Assembly: GCA_937921835.1 (NCBI GenBank)
Contig: CAKZVG010000663.1
Location: 1-15,249 of the forward strand
Origin: an uncultured Bryobacteraceae bacterium
GTDB lineage: Bacteria; Acidobacteriota; Terriglobia; Bryobacterales; Bryobacteraceae
Direction of reading: 5' to 3'
Length of the DNA: 15,249 nt
Below, in pieces: positions 1 through 7,565 of the stretch. The position numbers and the translations under genes are program-made. The notes under the pieces are model-generated. The model saw only the letters and a list, made by a program, of their open reading frames with translations. It was not told the DNA's origin and ran no database searches. Each line of letters opens with the position of its first letter. The first letter of the stretch is position 1.

Positions 1-1355
1 CGCTCCGCCGGCTCGCTCAGATCCGACCAGGAGAACGAACCGAACATGCGGTGCTTTTCGCTAAAGGTGTGATCGGCGCGCACCGAGTAGGAGTAGTAAT
101 CGATTTTCGTTCCGACGGGCGAAATGAAATTGTTGCGCCCCTCCGGGTTCTCGGCCGAGTTCGGAAGCGGATAGAATTCCAGCAGGCGCTTGGCCAGCGG
201 ATCGATGCGGCTGGCCGGAATGATGTTGCCCGGCAGCGGCTGGCGCGAAAAGCGTCCCGCGGCGGCGGGCGCGGTGGTCGCCGGATCGTAGATCTGGTAG
301 CGGCTCCCGAGCGCCAGCAGATCGCCGAAATCGCCGCTGCGCTGGCGCAGCGTGGGCACGGTGTTGGTGCCCGTCACCGGGCGCTTGCGGAACAGCTTGT
401 CGTAGCCGAAGACGAAGAAGGTCTTGTTCCTGACGACGGGACCGCTGAAGGTGGCGCGGTAGCGGTTGGTCTGTGTGGGCGGCCACTGCGACTTCTTCTT
501 TTCCTCGGTGATGGGCCCCGTTTTGGGATCGAAGATAAAGCGGTTGACGAAGAAGTTGCGCGTCATCAGAGGGCGCGAGTAATGGCTGAACCAGAGGTCG
601 CCGTGCCACTCGTTGTTGCCGCTGCGGGTGACGATGTTGAAGTTCGCCCCCGAAAAGCCTCCCTGGCTGGCGTCGAAGGGCGCGGTCTGCACCTTCATCT
701 CCTGCACCATCTCGGGCGGTGGCGAGTAACTGGCCTGCCCGTTCTGGCTCATGATGGGGTTTCCGTCGAGCGCGAACTGGCTGGCGCGCGTGCGCGTCCC
801 GACCGCGGCGATGTTGCTGGTGGCATCCACGGCGTGCGGGAACCAGCCGTGCGAGCTGGCGTTGGTGGAAATGATGCCGGGCGTCAGTTGCAGCAGGTAG
901 GCGGGATTGCCGCCCGCCAGTGGAAGGTCGCTCAGGCGCCGCCGGTCGACCAACTGCCCCACCGTGGCTTCGCTGGTTTCAAGCAGCGGCGTCTCGGCCG
1001 TGACGGTGACGCTTTCGGTGATCTGCCCCGGCTCAAGCGACACGTCGAGCGCGATCGCGTCGCCCACGCGCACCTCGACCTCGGAGCGTTCGAAACGCTT
1101 GAACCCCGGGTGCTCGACGGCCAGCCGGTAACGGCCCGGATTGAGATAGAGAAGCTGGTAGTTGCCCGCTTCGTTGGCCTCGGCGGCCGCCACCACGCCC
1201 GTTTCGGCGTTGGTTGCCGTCACGCGCGCGCCCGGAATCACGGCGCCCGAGATGTCGCGCACGCGGCCGAGAATGCGCCCGCGCGGATCCTGCGCGCCGA
1301 GCAGTTGAACGAGGAACAAACCAGAAAACAGGATCTTAAGCACTCGCTTTGACAT
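1..1355 (-). CDS. TonB-dependent receptor, Oar-like, 5' part (cut by window edge)
   Basis: This is the N-terminal ~451 residues of an outer-membrane TonB-dependent transporter; the gene continues past the left edge. Translating the minus strand from the ATG at 1355-1353 gives a signal peptide (about residues 1-22, ending LLGAQ). A carboxypeptidase-regulatory-like Ig fold follows (about 24-108: GRILGRVRDISGAVIPGARV and GNYQLLYLNPGRYRLAVEHPG). Then comes a plug domain (about 112-250, with LSDLPLAGGNPAYLLQLTPG) and the start of the beta-barrel (RATFSGPVVRNKTFFVFGYD). This layout is typical of the large Oar-like receptor families of Acidobacteriota. A GAGGG ribosome-binding site sits about 8 bases before the ATG and supports this start. 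The substrate cannot be read from sequence; oligosaccharides, peptides or other large ligands are possible. A long plus-strand frame at 51-1352 lies exactly antisense in codon register and is a GC-bias shadow. Confidence 0.9.
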   Translation of the reverse strand, partial: MSKRVLKILFSGLFLVQLLGAQDPRGRILGRVRDISGAVIPGARVTATNAETGVVAAAEANEAGNYQLLYLNPGRYRLAVEHPGFKRFERSEVEVRVGDAIALDVSLEPGQITESVTVTAETPLLETSEATVGQLVDRRRLSDLPLAGGNPAYLLQLTPGIISTNASSHGWFPHAVDATSNIAAVGTRTRASQFALDGNPIMSQNGQASYSPPPEMVQEMKVQTAPFDASQGGFSGANFNIVTRSGNNEWHGDLWFSHYSRPLMTRNFFVNRFIFDPKTGPITEEKKKSQWPPTQTNRYRATFSGPVVRNKTFFVFGYDKLFRKRPVTGTNTVPTLRQRSGDFGDLLALGSRYQIYDPATTAPAAAGRFSRQPLPGNIIPASRIDPLAKRLLEFYPLPNSAENPEGRNNFISPVGTKIDYYSYSVRADHTFSEKHRMFGSFSWSDLSEPAE

Positions 1356-1375
1356 AACCTCGACCCTCGCGCTCT

Positions 1376-1404
1376 ATTCTATTCCCTGCCGGATTGCAGG
1401 ACAA
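1376..1404 (-). promoter_or_regulatory. sigma70-like promoter for the minus-strand TonB receptor
   Basis: On the minus strand TTGTCC (1404-1399) and TAGAAT (1381-1376) are separated by exactly 17 bases. They match the -35 consensus at 4/6 and the -10 consensus at 5/6. Transcription would start near 1369, leaving a short leader of about 14 bases that carries the GAGGG ribosome-binding site. Predicted by eye only. Confidence 0.5.
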
Positions 1405-1442
1405 CCGAAACTCACCCGTTCCCCCTCTGGTTTCGGCCCCGG

Positions 1443-1625
1443 CGCGCCGCCTGCGGAGCCAGCACGGTGGCTGGTGGTGCGGCGCGTGCACATCTGGTTC
1501 ACCGCTGGGAAAAGGGAAGAGTCCGGCGCCTGTGACGTCCCCCGCGCCGGCGGTGAGATCGCCGGCGATTCCCGGGCGAACTCATCCGCCTTCGGCAGCC
1601 GCTGCCGGCCCCCTTTTGCGGGGGC
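1443..1625. promoter_or_regulatory. Cluster of inverted repeats in the divergent intergenic region
   Basis: The stretch between the divergent promoters has no convincing gene. It holds four symmetrical structures. First, an 8-bp outer stem CGCGCCGC/GCGGCGCG (1443-1450 with 1479-1486) encloses an inner AGCCA/TGGCT stem (1457-1461 with 1468-1472). Second, two copies of the palindrome CGCCGGCG occur at 1545-1552 and 1560-1567. Third, a perfect 7+1+7 palindrome CGGCAGC-C-GCTGCCG lies at 1593-1607. Fourth, a GCCCCC/GGGGGC hairpin (1608-1613 with 1620-1625) lies just before the rightward promoter. These could be operators or RNA structures; the role is unknown. Confidence 0.35.
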
Positions 1626-1639
1626 GTTTCCACACTCGT

Positions 1640-1669
1640 TTGACACGTGCTTCCGGCTGTCTCTATGAT
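1640..1669 (+). promoter_or_regulatory. Strong sigma70-like promoter for the ABC/NAD-salvage operon
   Basis: A perfect TTGACA -35 box (1640-1645) is followed after 18 bases by TATGAT (1664-1669), a 5/6 match to the -10 consensus. It is the best vegetative-type promoter in the window. Transcription would begin near 1676 and leave a leader of roughly 80 bases before the ATG at 1758. No promoter of similar quality was noticed inside the downstream gene string, so it probably drives all six genes. Confidence 0.6.
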
Positions 1670-1757
1670 AAAGGTTTCAAATTGCCTTGCTGCCCGGAGA
1701 ATCGTGTAGCGATGAGCACCGCGGTTTGAAGTAGTCTTCATCTTCCCGAGAGTCAAC

Positions 1758-2726
1758 ATGATTAAAGTCGAAGGCTTGACGAAGCGCTACGCGCGGACTG
1801 TCGCGGTGGACAACGTGTCCTTTGAGGTTCAGAAAGGACAGATCGTCGGCTTCCTGGGGCCCAACGGAGCCGGCAAGACCACCACCATGCGCGTGCTGAC
1901 CTGTTTCCTTCCCCCATCGGCCGGTACCGCCCAGGTGGCCGGTTACGACGTCCTCAACGCGCCCATGGACGTGAAGAAGCGCATCGGATATCTGCCGGAG
2001 TCGCCGCCCCTGTACCCGGAAATGGAAGTCAGCGAATACCTCCAGTTCGTGGGCCGGCTGAAGGGCATCCCGCGGGGCGACCTCGCGCGCCGGCTGGACG
2101 AAGTCACCGGGCGCTGCGCCATCGGCGATGTCCGCAACAAACTCATCGGGAAGCTCTCCAAGGGCTACCGGCAGCGCGTCGGGCTGGCCCAGGCCATCAT
2201 CCACAATCCGGACGTGCTGATCCTGGACGAGCCCACGGCGGGCCTCGATCCGAAGCAGATCATCGAAACCCGGCAGTTGATCAAGCACCTGGCGGGCGAC
2301 CATACCATCATCCTCAGCACCCACATCCTGCCCGAGGTCGAGCAGACCTGCGAGCAGGTGATCATTATCTCGAAAGGCAAGGTCGTGGCCACCGATTCGG
2401 TCGAGAACCTCACCAACCGGCTGCGCGGCGCCGAGACGGTGGCGGTGGAAGTGGAAGCGTCTAACGGCGCTCCCGAGGCCGGCGCGGTGCTCCAGCGCCT
2501 GGAGCAGGTGGCGGGCGTCGCCCGGGTGCTGCACCGCGAGACCAAGAACGGGCGGCATGTCTTCGAGGTGGAAAGCCTCCAGGGACAGGCGGTGCGTCCC
2601 GCGCTGGCGCGCGGGGTCGTCGAGGCGGGGTGGAACCTGGTTGAGCTGCGGGCGGTCTCGCTGAGCCTGGAAGAGATCTTCCTCCAGTTGACCGGCGGCG
2701 ACGCCGCCGCGGGAGGCGTCCAATGA
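1758..2726 (+). CDS. ABC-2 type transporter ATP-binding protein (Gld-type)
   Basis: This is the cytoplasmic ATPase of an ABC-2 exporter. The 322-residue protein shows Walker A GPNGAGKTT (34-42), signature LSKGYRQR (133-140), Walker B VLILDEP (153-159), D-loop GLDP (162-165) and the H-loop histidine H189 in LSTHIL. The Q-loop position reads GYLPES, with Glu where many ABC ATPases have Gln; this is common in the ABC-2/drug-exporter subgroup. Residues about 230-322 form the C-terminal accessory domain seen in this subgroup. The family includes GldA of Bacteroidetes gliding motility, but here the cluster is the widespread non-gliding version with GldG and DUF4340 partners. The stop codon overlaps the next start by 4 bp (ATGA at 2723), so translation is probably coupled. 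The ribosome-binding site before the ATG is weak (GAGAG). Confidence 0.93.
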   Translation: MIKVEGLTKRYARTVAVDNVSFEVQKGQIVGFLGPNGAGKTTTMRVLTCFLPPSAGTAQVAGYDVLNAPMDVKKRIGYLPESPPLYPEMEVSEYLQFVGRLKGIPRGDLARRLDEVTGRCAIGDVRNKLIGKLSKGYRQRVGLAQAIIHNPDVLILDEPTAGLDPKQIIETRQLIKHLAGDHTIILSTHILPEVEQTCEQVIIISKGKVVATDSVENLTNRLRGAETVAVEVEASNGAPEAGAVLQRLEQVAGVARVLHRETKNGRHVFEVESLQGQAVRPALARGVVEAGWNLVELRAVSLSLEEIFLQLTGGDAAAGGVQ

Positions 2727-3490
2727 GAAACATTCTGATCATCTGCCGGAAAGAACTGAAAAGCTACTTCGCTTCGCCCATCGCCTACGGGTTGATGGCC
2801 TTTTTCGCCGCCATCAGCGGCTACTTCTTCTATGTCGCGACGGCCATCTTCGTACGCCGCGGCATGGAGTCGGCCATGATGGGCCGCGGCATGCCGATGG
2901 ACATGAGCGAGTGGGTGGTGCGCCCGCTGCTGATGAACATCAGCGTCATCGGGCTGTTCCTGATTCCCATGATCACCATGCGGCTTTTCGCCGAAGAGAA
3001 GCGTTCGGGCACCATCGAGTTGCTGGCCACCTCGCCGGTGCGGGACTGGGAGATCATCGTTGGCAAGTGGTGCGCGGCGATGATTCTTTACACCGCGATC
3101 CTGAGCATCTCGCTGCTGAATTTCTCGTTCCTGTTCATCTACGGCAAGCCGGATTGGAAACCCATGCTGGTGGGCTATCTCGGGCTGCTGCTTCAGGGCG
3201 GCTGCCTGCTGGCCATCGGGACGTTCATCTCCACCACGACCAAGAACCAGATCATCGCCGGCACGGCGACCTTCGCCGTCTGCCTGCTGCTGTGGGTGCT
3301 GGATTGGGTGAGCGCCTACGAGACCGCGCGCTGGGCCCGGGTGGTTTCCTACCTGTCGGTGGTGACGCATTTTGAGAGTTTCGCCAAGGGCGTGATCGAG
3401 CTGAAGGACGTCGTCTTCTACTTTTCGATGATCTTCTTCGGCCTGTTCCTGACGGCGCGATCGATGGAATCGCTGCGGTGGAGGGCGTAA
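2723..3490 (+). CDS. ABC-2 type transporter permease (GldF-like)
   Basis: This 255-residue inner-membrane permease is the partner of the upstream ATPase. I read six hydrophobic segments at about residues 20-44, 68-88, 112-138, 147-170, 177-198 and 230-247. Between TM2 and TM3 is the hallmark MRLFAEEKRSGTIELLATSP, the cytoplasmic coupling region typical of GldF/ABC-2 membrane subunits. The loop between TM1 and TM2 is methionine-rich (GMESAMMGRGMPMDM, about 47-61), which is unusual. The gene starts within the stop codon of the ATPase gene and ends immediately before the ATG of the GldG-like gene, so it is part of one transcription unit. The transported substrate is not known for this subgroup. 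Confidence 0.88.
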   Translation: MRNILIICRKELKSYFASPIAYGLMAFFAAISGYFFYVATAIFVRRGMESAMMGRGMPMDMSEWVVRPLLMNISVIGLFLIPMITMRLFAEEKRSGTIELLATSPVRDWEIIVGKWCAAMILYTAILSISLLNFSFLFIYGKPDWKPMLVGYLGLLLQGGCLLAIGTFISTTTKNQIIAGTATFAVCLLLWVLDWVSAYETARWARVVSYLSVVTHFESFAKGVIELKDVVFYFSMIFFGLFLTARSMESLRWRA

Positions 3491-4864
3491 ATGAAATTCG
3501 ACTGGTTGAAAGCGCGGCAGACTCGCTATACGGCATACCTTACCGTCTACCTGCTGGTGATCCTGGCCGTTCTCGGCGCGGTGAACTTTCTGGCCAACCG
3601 GCATACCAAGAGCCTGGATACGACGGCCAATAAACGCTACAGCCTCTCGGATCAGACCGAGAAGGTGGTTAAAAACCTGAAGCAGGACGTGAAGGTGCGC
3701 TACTTCGACCGCACCACCGAGTTCCAGCGCGCCAGGGACCTGCTGGAGCGCTACAACAACCTCTCCCCGCGGCTGTCGGTCGAGTACATCGATCCGGACA
3801 AGAAGCCCCAGGTGGCCAAGGCCGAGCAGGTCCGCACCTACGGCACCATCTTCGTGCAGGCCGGCCTGAAGAGAGAGGAGGCCAAGAGCCTCACCGAGGA
3901 GGAGATCACCGGCGCCCTGATCCGCGCCCTCAAGGGCGGCGACCGTCACGTGTGCTTTGTCTCCGGCAGCGGCGAGCATTCGCTCGACGACACGGGACGC
4001 TCCGGCTACTCCTCGCTCAAAGAGGTGCTCGAACGGAACAACTACAAGGCGCGCGCCATCTCGCTGCTCGAGAAACCGGAGGTGCCGGGCGACTGCACCA
4101 TCCTGGCCGTGGGCGGCCCGCGTTTTGATTATGTGCAGCCGGCGGTGGACGCGATTCAACGCTACGTCGAGGGCGGCGGGAGCGCGCTGCTGCTGCTCGA
4201 TCCCCCGACGCGGCTGGGCAACGAAGAGGTGAGCGAGAACGCCGCCCTCGCCAAACTGCTCGAGAGCTGGGGCGTCGTCCTGAACAAGGATCTGGCGCTT
4301 GACACGAGCGGTATCGGGCAGATCTTCGGACTCAGCGAAGTCGTTCCGCTGGTCACCAGCTACGAATCCCACGCCATCGTGCGCGAGATGAAGGAAGTCG
4401 CCACCGCGTTTCCGATCGCGCGGACGCTGGAAACCAAGTCGAGCGAAAAGGCCAGCGTGGAGAAGCTGTTTTCGACTTCCGCCAACAGCTACGCCACCAC
4501 CACCTTGAACTCGGCCGAGATCCGCATCAACCCCGGCAAGGACAAGAAAGGGCCGCTCGCTCTCGGCGCGGCCGGAACCATGGCTTCCGGCAAGGACAAC
4601 AGAGGGCGCTTCGTGGTGGTCGGCTCCTCCGGCTGGCTGGCGAACAACATCTTCCGCTTCAACGGCAACCGCGACTTGTTCCTGAACATGATGAACTGGC
4701 TGTCGGCCGACGAGGACCTGATCTCGATCCGGCCGAAGGAGCCCGAAGACCGCCGCCTGCAACTCACCGTGGCGCAGATGCGGACGGTCTTCTACACCAG
4801 CGTGGTGCTGTTCCCGCTGGCGGTGGTGGCTGGCGGAATCGTCGTGTGGTGGCGCCGGAGGTAG
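3491..4864 (+). CDS. GldG-family ABC transporter auxiliary protein
   Basis: This 457-residue membrane-anchored protein has a transmembrane helix near the N-terminus (about 14-36), a large soluble domain and a second helix at the C-terminus (about 433-453) followed by WWRRR. The soluble part should therefore sit on the periplasmic side. The pattern fits the GldG/ABC_transp_aux family: LDTTANKRYSLSDQTEKVVK after TM1, then SVEYIDPDKKP (about 96-106), GSGEHSLDD (about 159-167) and a C-terminal GRFVVVGSSGWLANN. GldG proteins work with GldA/GldF-type ABC subunits; the molecular role is not well defined. It starts directly after the permease stop with no gap, and a GGAGGG ribosome-binding site lies about 7 bases upstream. 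Confidence 0.85.
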   Translation: MKFDWLKARQTRYTAYLTVYLLVILAVLGAVNFLANRHTKSLDTTANKRYSLSDQTEKVVKNLKQDVKVRYFDRTTEFQRARDLLERYNNLSPRLSVEYIDPDKKPQVAKAEQVRTYGTIFVQAGLKREEAKSLTEEEITGALIRALKGGDRHVCFVSGSGEHSLDDTGRSGYSSLKEVLERNNYKARAISLLEKPEVPGDCTILAVGGPRFDYVQPAVDAIQRYVEGGGSALLLLDPPTRLGNEEVSENAALAKLLESWGVVLNKDLALDTSGIGQIFGLSEVVPLVTSYESHAIVREMKEVATAFPIARTLETKSSEKASVEKLFSTSANSYATTTLNSAEIRINPGKDKKGPLALGAAGTMASGKDNRGRFVVVGSSGWLANNIFRFNGNRDLFLNMMNWLSADEDLISIRPKEPEDRRLQLTVAQMRTVFYTSVVLFPLAVVAGGIVVWWRRR

Positions 4865-4867
4865 CCG

Positions 4868-6220
4868 ATGCTGAGGCAGTTCCGTGGGTTGCTGATCGCG
4901 GCCGCGCTGCTGGCCGTGCTGGGCGGGCTGGTGTGGTGGTCGAACCGGGCCGAAAAGGCCAAGGAAGGCCAGCCGGCCAAGGACGCCCCCCCCAAGCTCG
5001 CGGCCATTCCGGAGGACCAGCTCCAACAGATCGAGATCGCCAGGCGCGACGGAGAGACCACCGTGGTGCGCAAGAACGACAAGGGTAAGTGGGAGTTGAC
5101 AGCGCCCAAGCCGCTCGGCGCCGACCAGGACGCGCTGGCGAACATCTCCTCGACTCTGGCTTCGTTCAACACCGACCGGCTGGTGGAGGAAAAGGTGGAA
5201 AGCCTGGCGCCCTTCGGGCTGGACTCCCCCTCGCTGGTGGTGACCGTTACGAAAAAGGACGGCAAGACCGAGAAACTGCTGTTCGGCGACGAAACGCCCA
5301 CCGGCGGCGGCGTTTTCGCCAAGATCGAAGGCGATCCACGCATTTTCTCCGTCGCCACCTGGAACAAGTCCACCTTCGACAAGACCTACCGCGACCTGCG
5401 CGACAAACGCCTGCTGACGTTTGACTCCGACAAGCTTTCGCGGGTGGAGTTAACGGCCAAGAACCAGACCATCGAGTTCGGTAAGAACAACCAGAACGAG
5501 TGGCAGATCCTCAAGCCGCGCCCGCTGCGCGCCGACACCTTTCAGGTGGAAGAGATCGTGCGCAAGCTGCGCGACGCCAAGATGGACACTTCGGGGGCGG
5601 AGGACGATCCGAAGAAGGCGCTCGCCTCATTCAGCGGCGCCAGGTTGGTGGCGGTGGCCAGGGTCACCGATAACGCCGGCACCCAGCAGATCGAGGTTCG
5701 CAAAGACAAGGACAACAACTACTGGGCGAAGTCCAGCGTGCTCGATGGTGCGTTCAAAGTCGGCAGCGAGCTCGGCGAGGGCCTCGACAAGGGATTGGAC
5801 GACGTCCGCAACAAGAAGCTCTTCGACTTCGGCTTTAGCGAGCCCGGCAAGGTGGAAATCAGCGCCGGCGGCAAGACCACGGTTTACCAGAAATCGGACG
5901 AGAAGTGGACCTCGGGCGGCAAGACGATGGATTCGGCCAGCGTGCAGAACCTCATCGACAAGCTGCGGGACCTGACATCGGCGAGATTCTCCGACGCCCC
6001 CTTCGGCGCGCCCGTGCTCGAGGCGGCCGTGACCTGGAACGACGGCAAACGCACCGACAAGGTCGCTCTGGCCAAGAGCGGCAAGCTCTACCTGGCGCGG
6101 CGCGAGAACGAGCCCACCGTCTATGAAGTGGAAGCCTCCGCGGTGGAGGATATCGAAAAGGCCGCTTCCGAGGTGAAGGAAGCGCAGCCGGAGGGCAAGA
6201 AGGACGAGAAGAAAAAATAA
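4868..6220 (+). CDS. DUF4340-containing protein, membrane anchored, three internal repeats
   Basis: This 450-residue protein has one N-terminal membrane anchor (about 7-24, LLIAAALLAVLGGLVWW) and a large, presumably periplasmic, soluble part. Three tandem units share a pattern: a strand (IEIARRDGETTVVRKN; VELTAKNQTIEFGKNN; VEISAGGKTTVYQKSD), a 'W...P' or 'W...GG' turn, then a helix ending in a 'KLRD'-like stretch. The units cover about 49-185, 189-318 and 326-430. This matches DUF4340, which commonly follows GldG genes. The C-terminus is a charged Lys/Glu tail (EGKKDEKKK). It begins 3 bases after the GldG-like stop, with GGAGG about 6 bases upstream. The genomic link implies it is an accessory subunit of the same ABC machine; its biochemical function is unknown. 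Confidence 0.82.
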   Translation: MLRQFRGLLIAAALLAVLGGLVWWSNRAEKAKEGQPAKDAPPKLAAIPEDQLQQIEIARRDGETTVVRKNDKGKWELTAPKPLGADQDALANISSTLASFNTDRLVEEKVESLAPFGLDSPSLVVTVTKKDGKTEKLLFGDETPTGGGVFAKIEGDPRIFSVATWNKSTFDKTYRDLRDKRLLTFDSDKLSRVELTAKNQTIEFGKNNQNEWQILKPRPLRADTFQVEEIVRKLRDAKMDTSGAEDDPKKALASFSGARLVAVARVTDNAGTQQIEVRKDKDNNYWAKSSVLDGAFKVGSELGEGLDKGLDDVRNKKLFDFGFSEPGKVEISAGGKTTVYQKSDEKWTSGGKTMDSASVQNLIDKLRDLTSARFSDAPFGAPVLEAAVTWNDGKRTDKVALAKSGKLYLARRENEPTVYEVEASAVEDIEKAASEVKEAQPEGKKDEKKK

Positions 6221-6233
6221 CAGGCTGGCAGGG

Positions 6234-7565
6234 GTGAACGCGCTTCTCACCGACCTCTACCAGCTCACCATGGCGGCCGGCTACTTCGAGGCCGGCAAGT
6301 GCCGCGACATCGCTTCGTTCGAGCTCTTTGTGCGTCGCCTGCCCGCCAACCGCAACTTCCTCGTCGCGGCCGGTCTTGAGCAGGCGGCCGGGTATCTCAC
6401 GGGACTGCGCTTCTCGGGCGGTGAGATCGCCTACCTGCGCGGCCTGCCGCAATTCGCGCGCGCCGGGGCTGACTTCTTCGACTACCTGGCGCGGTTCCGC
6501 TTCACGGGCGACGCCGACGCCGTGCCGGAAGGAACGCCGGTCTTCGCCGGCGAACCGCTGCTGCGCATCCGCGCCCCGCTCATCGAGGCGCAGATCCCGG
6601 AGACCTACCTGCTGGCTACCATCGGCTTCCAAACCCTCATCGCGACCAAAGCCGCCCGGATCGTGGCGGCGGCCGGCGGCCGCGCGGTGGTGGAGTTCGG
6701 AACGCGCCGCGCGCACTCGCCCGAAGCCGGCGTGCTCGCCGGACGCGCCGCCTATATTGGCGGCTGCGCCGGAACCAGCAACGTGCTGGCCGGCTACCGC
6801 TACGGGATTCCGGTCTTCGGCACCGCCGCGCACTCCTGGGTGCAGGCCTTTTCGAGCGAAGCCGAGGCGTTCGAACGGCTCCAGAAGCTGCTCGGCCCAT
6901 CCACGATCTACCTGATCGACACCTACGACACGCTCGAGGGCGCGCGCAAGGCGGCCCGTCTCGGCCCCCCGCTGTGGGGCGTGCGGCTCGACAGCGGCAA
7001 TCTGGTTGTGCTCTCGCGCGAAGTGCGCCGGATTCTCGACCAGTCCGGACTGAGCGGCGCGAAAATCATGGCCACCGGAGATCTGAACGAACATAAGATC
7101 CTGGAACTCTGCGCCGCCGGCGCGCCCATCGATTCCTTCGGCGTGGGCACCGACTTGGCGACCTCCGCCGACGCGCCGAATCTCGGGGCGGTCTACAAAC
7201 TGGTGGAGCTCGAAGAAGCGGGCGCTAGGCGCTACACGGCCAAGTTCAGCGCCGACAAGAGCACCGTGCCGGGCGCCAAGCAGGTGTTCCGTTACCAGGC
7301 GCGCGACGAGATCGCGCTCGCGAGCGAGGCGCGCGGCCGGGACGCCGAACCGCTGCTGAGACCGGTTCTGCGCGGCGGGCAACTGGTGGAGCCGCTGCCG
7401 GATGCCCACGCGGCGCGGCGGCGGGCGCAGGATTCCCTCGCCCGGCTCCCCAAGGCGATGCACAGCCTATTCGAGGCCAAAGATCCCTATCCGGTGGAGT
7501 ACAGCGCGGCCCTGCTCCAACTGCTGGCCGCGCTGCGCCACAATGGGAGCGGGGGCGGCGGATGA
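6234..7565 (+). CDS. pncB: Nicotinate phosphoribosyltransferase
   Basis: The enzyme converts nicotinate and PRPP, with ATP hydrolysis, to nicotinate mononucleotide in the NAD salvage pathway (cytoplasmic). The 443-residue protein starts with the family hallmark LLTDLYQLTMAAGY. It contains FGTRRAHSP (H161 region) and GTAAHSWVQAF, whose H200 aligns with the autophosphorylated histidine of the family. DTYDTLEGARKA, GVRLDSG and the downstream GDLNEHKI and FGVGTDLATS phosphate-binding regions follow. The GTG at 6234 is the chosen start because LTDLYQ must be included; the first in-frame ATG lies after it. It sits 13 bp downstream of the DUF4340 gene and overlaps the nicotinamidase by 4 bp (ATGA). 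Length fits the PncB2-like bacterial group. Confidence 0.93.
   Translation: MNALLTDLYQLTMAAGYFEAGKCRDIASFELFVRRLPANRNFLVAAGLEQAAGYLTGLRFSGGEIAYLRGLPQFARAGADFFDYLARFRFTGDADAVPEGTPVFAGEPLLRIRAPLIEAQIPETYLLATIGFQTLIATKAARIVAAAGGRAVVEFGTRRAHSPEAGVLAGRAAYIGGCAGTSNVLAGYRYGIPVFGTAAHSWVQAFSSEAEAFERLQKLLGPSTIYLIDTYDTLEGARKAARLGPPLWGVRLDSGNLVVLSREVRRILDQSGLSGAKIMATGDLNEHKILELCAAGAPIDSFGVGTDLATSADAPNLGAVYKLVELEEAGARRYTAKFSADKSTVPGAKQVFRYQARDEIALASEARGRDAEPLLRPVLRGGQLVEPLPDAHAARRRAQDSLARLPKAMHSLFEAKDPYPVEYSAALLQLLAALRHNGSGGGG

Noticed and set aside
51..1352. 433-codon open frame on the plus strand
   Set aside because: It is the codon-register antisense of the TonB receptor, whose minus-strand reading has a signal peptide, regulatory-like domain and plug motifs.
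1374..1759. Small ORFs in the divergent intergenic region (both strands)
   Set aside because: They have no ribosome-binding sites, random-like composition, and overlap the two promoters and the inverted repeats.
2165..5026. 953-codon open frame on the minus strand
   Set aside because: It lies antisense to four genes with clear family motifs, is rich in His/Gln/Arg/Pro, spans several gene boundaries, and has no ribosome-binding site. It is a GC-bias shadow.
1758..6220. A true gliding-motility (Gld) system
   Set aside because: Only the GldA/F/G-like ABC part is present; no GldB, GldJ-N or Spr genes in the window, and the DUF4340 partner marks the wider non-gliding cluster.
5952..7463. 503-codon open frame on the minus strand
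   Set aside because: It is antisense to pncB and the end of the DUF4340 gene; the plus-strand catalytic motifs are complete.
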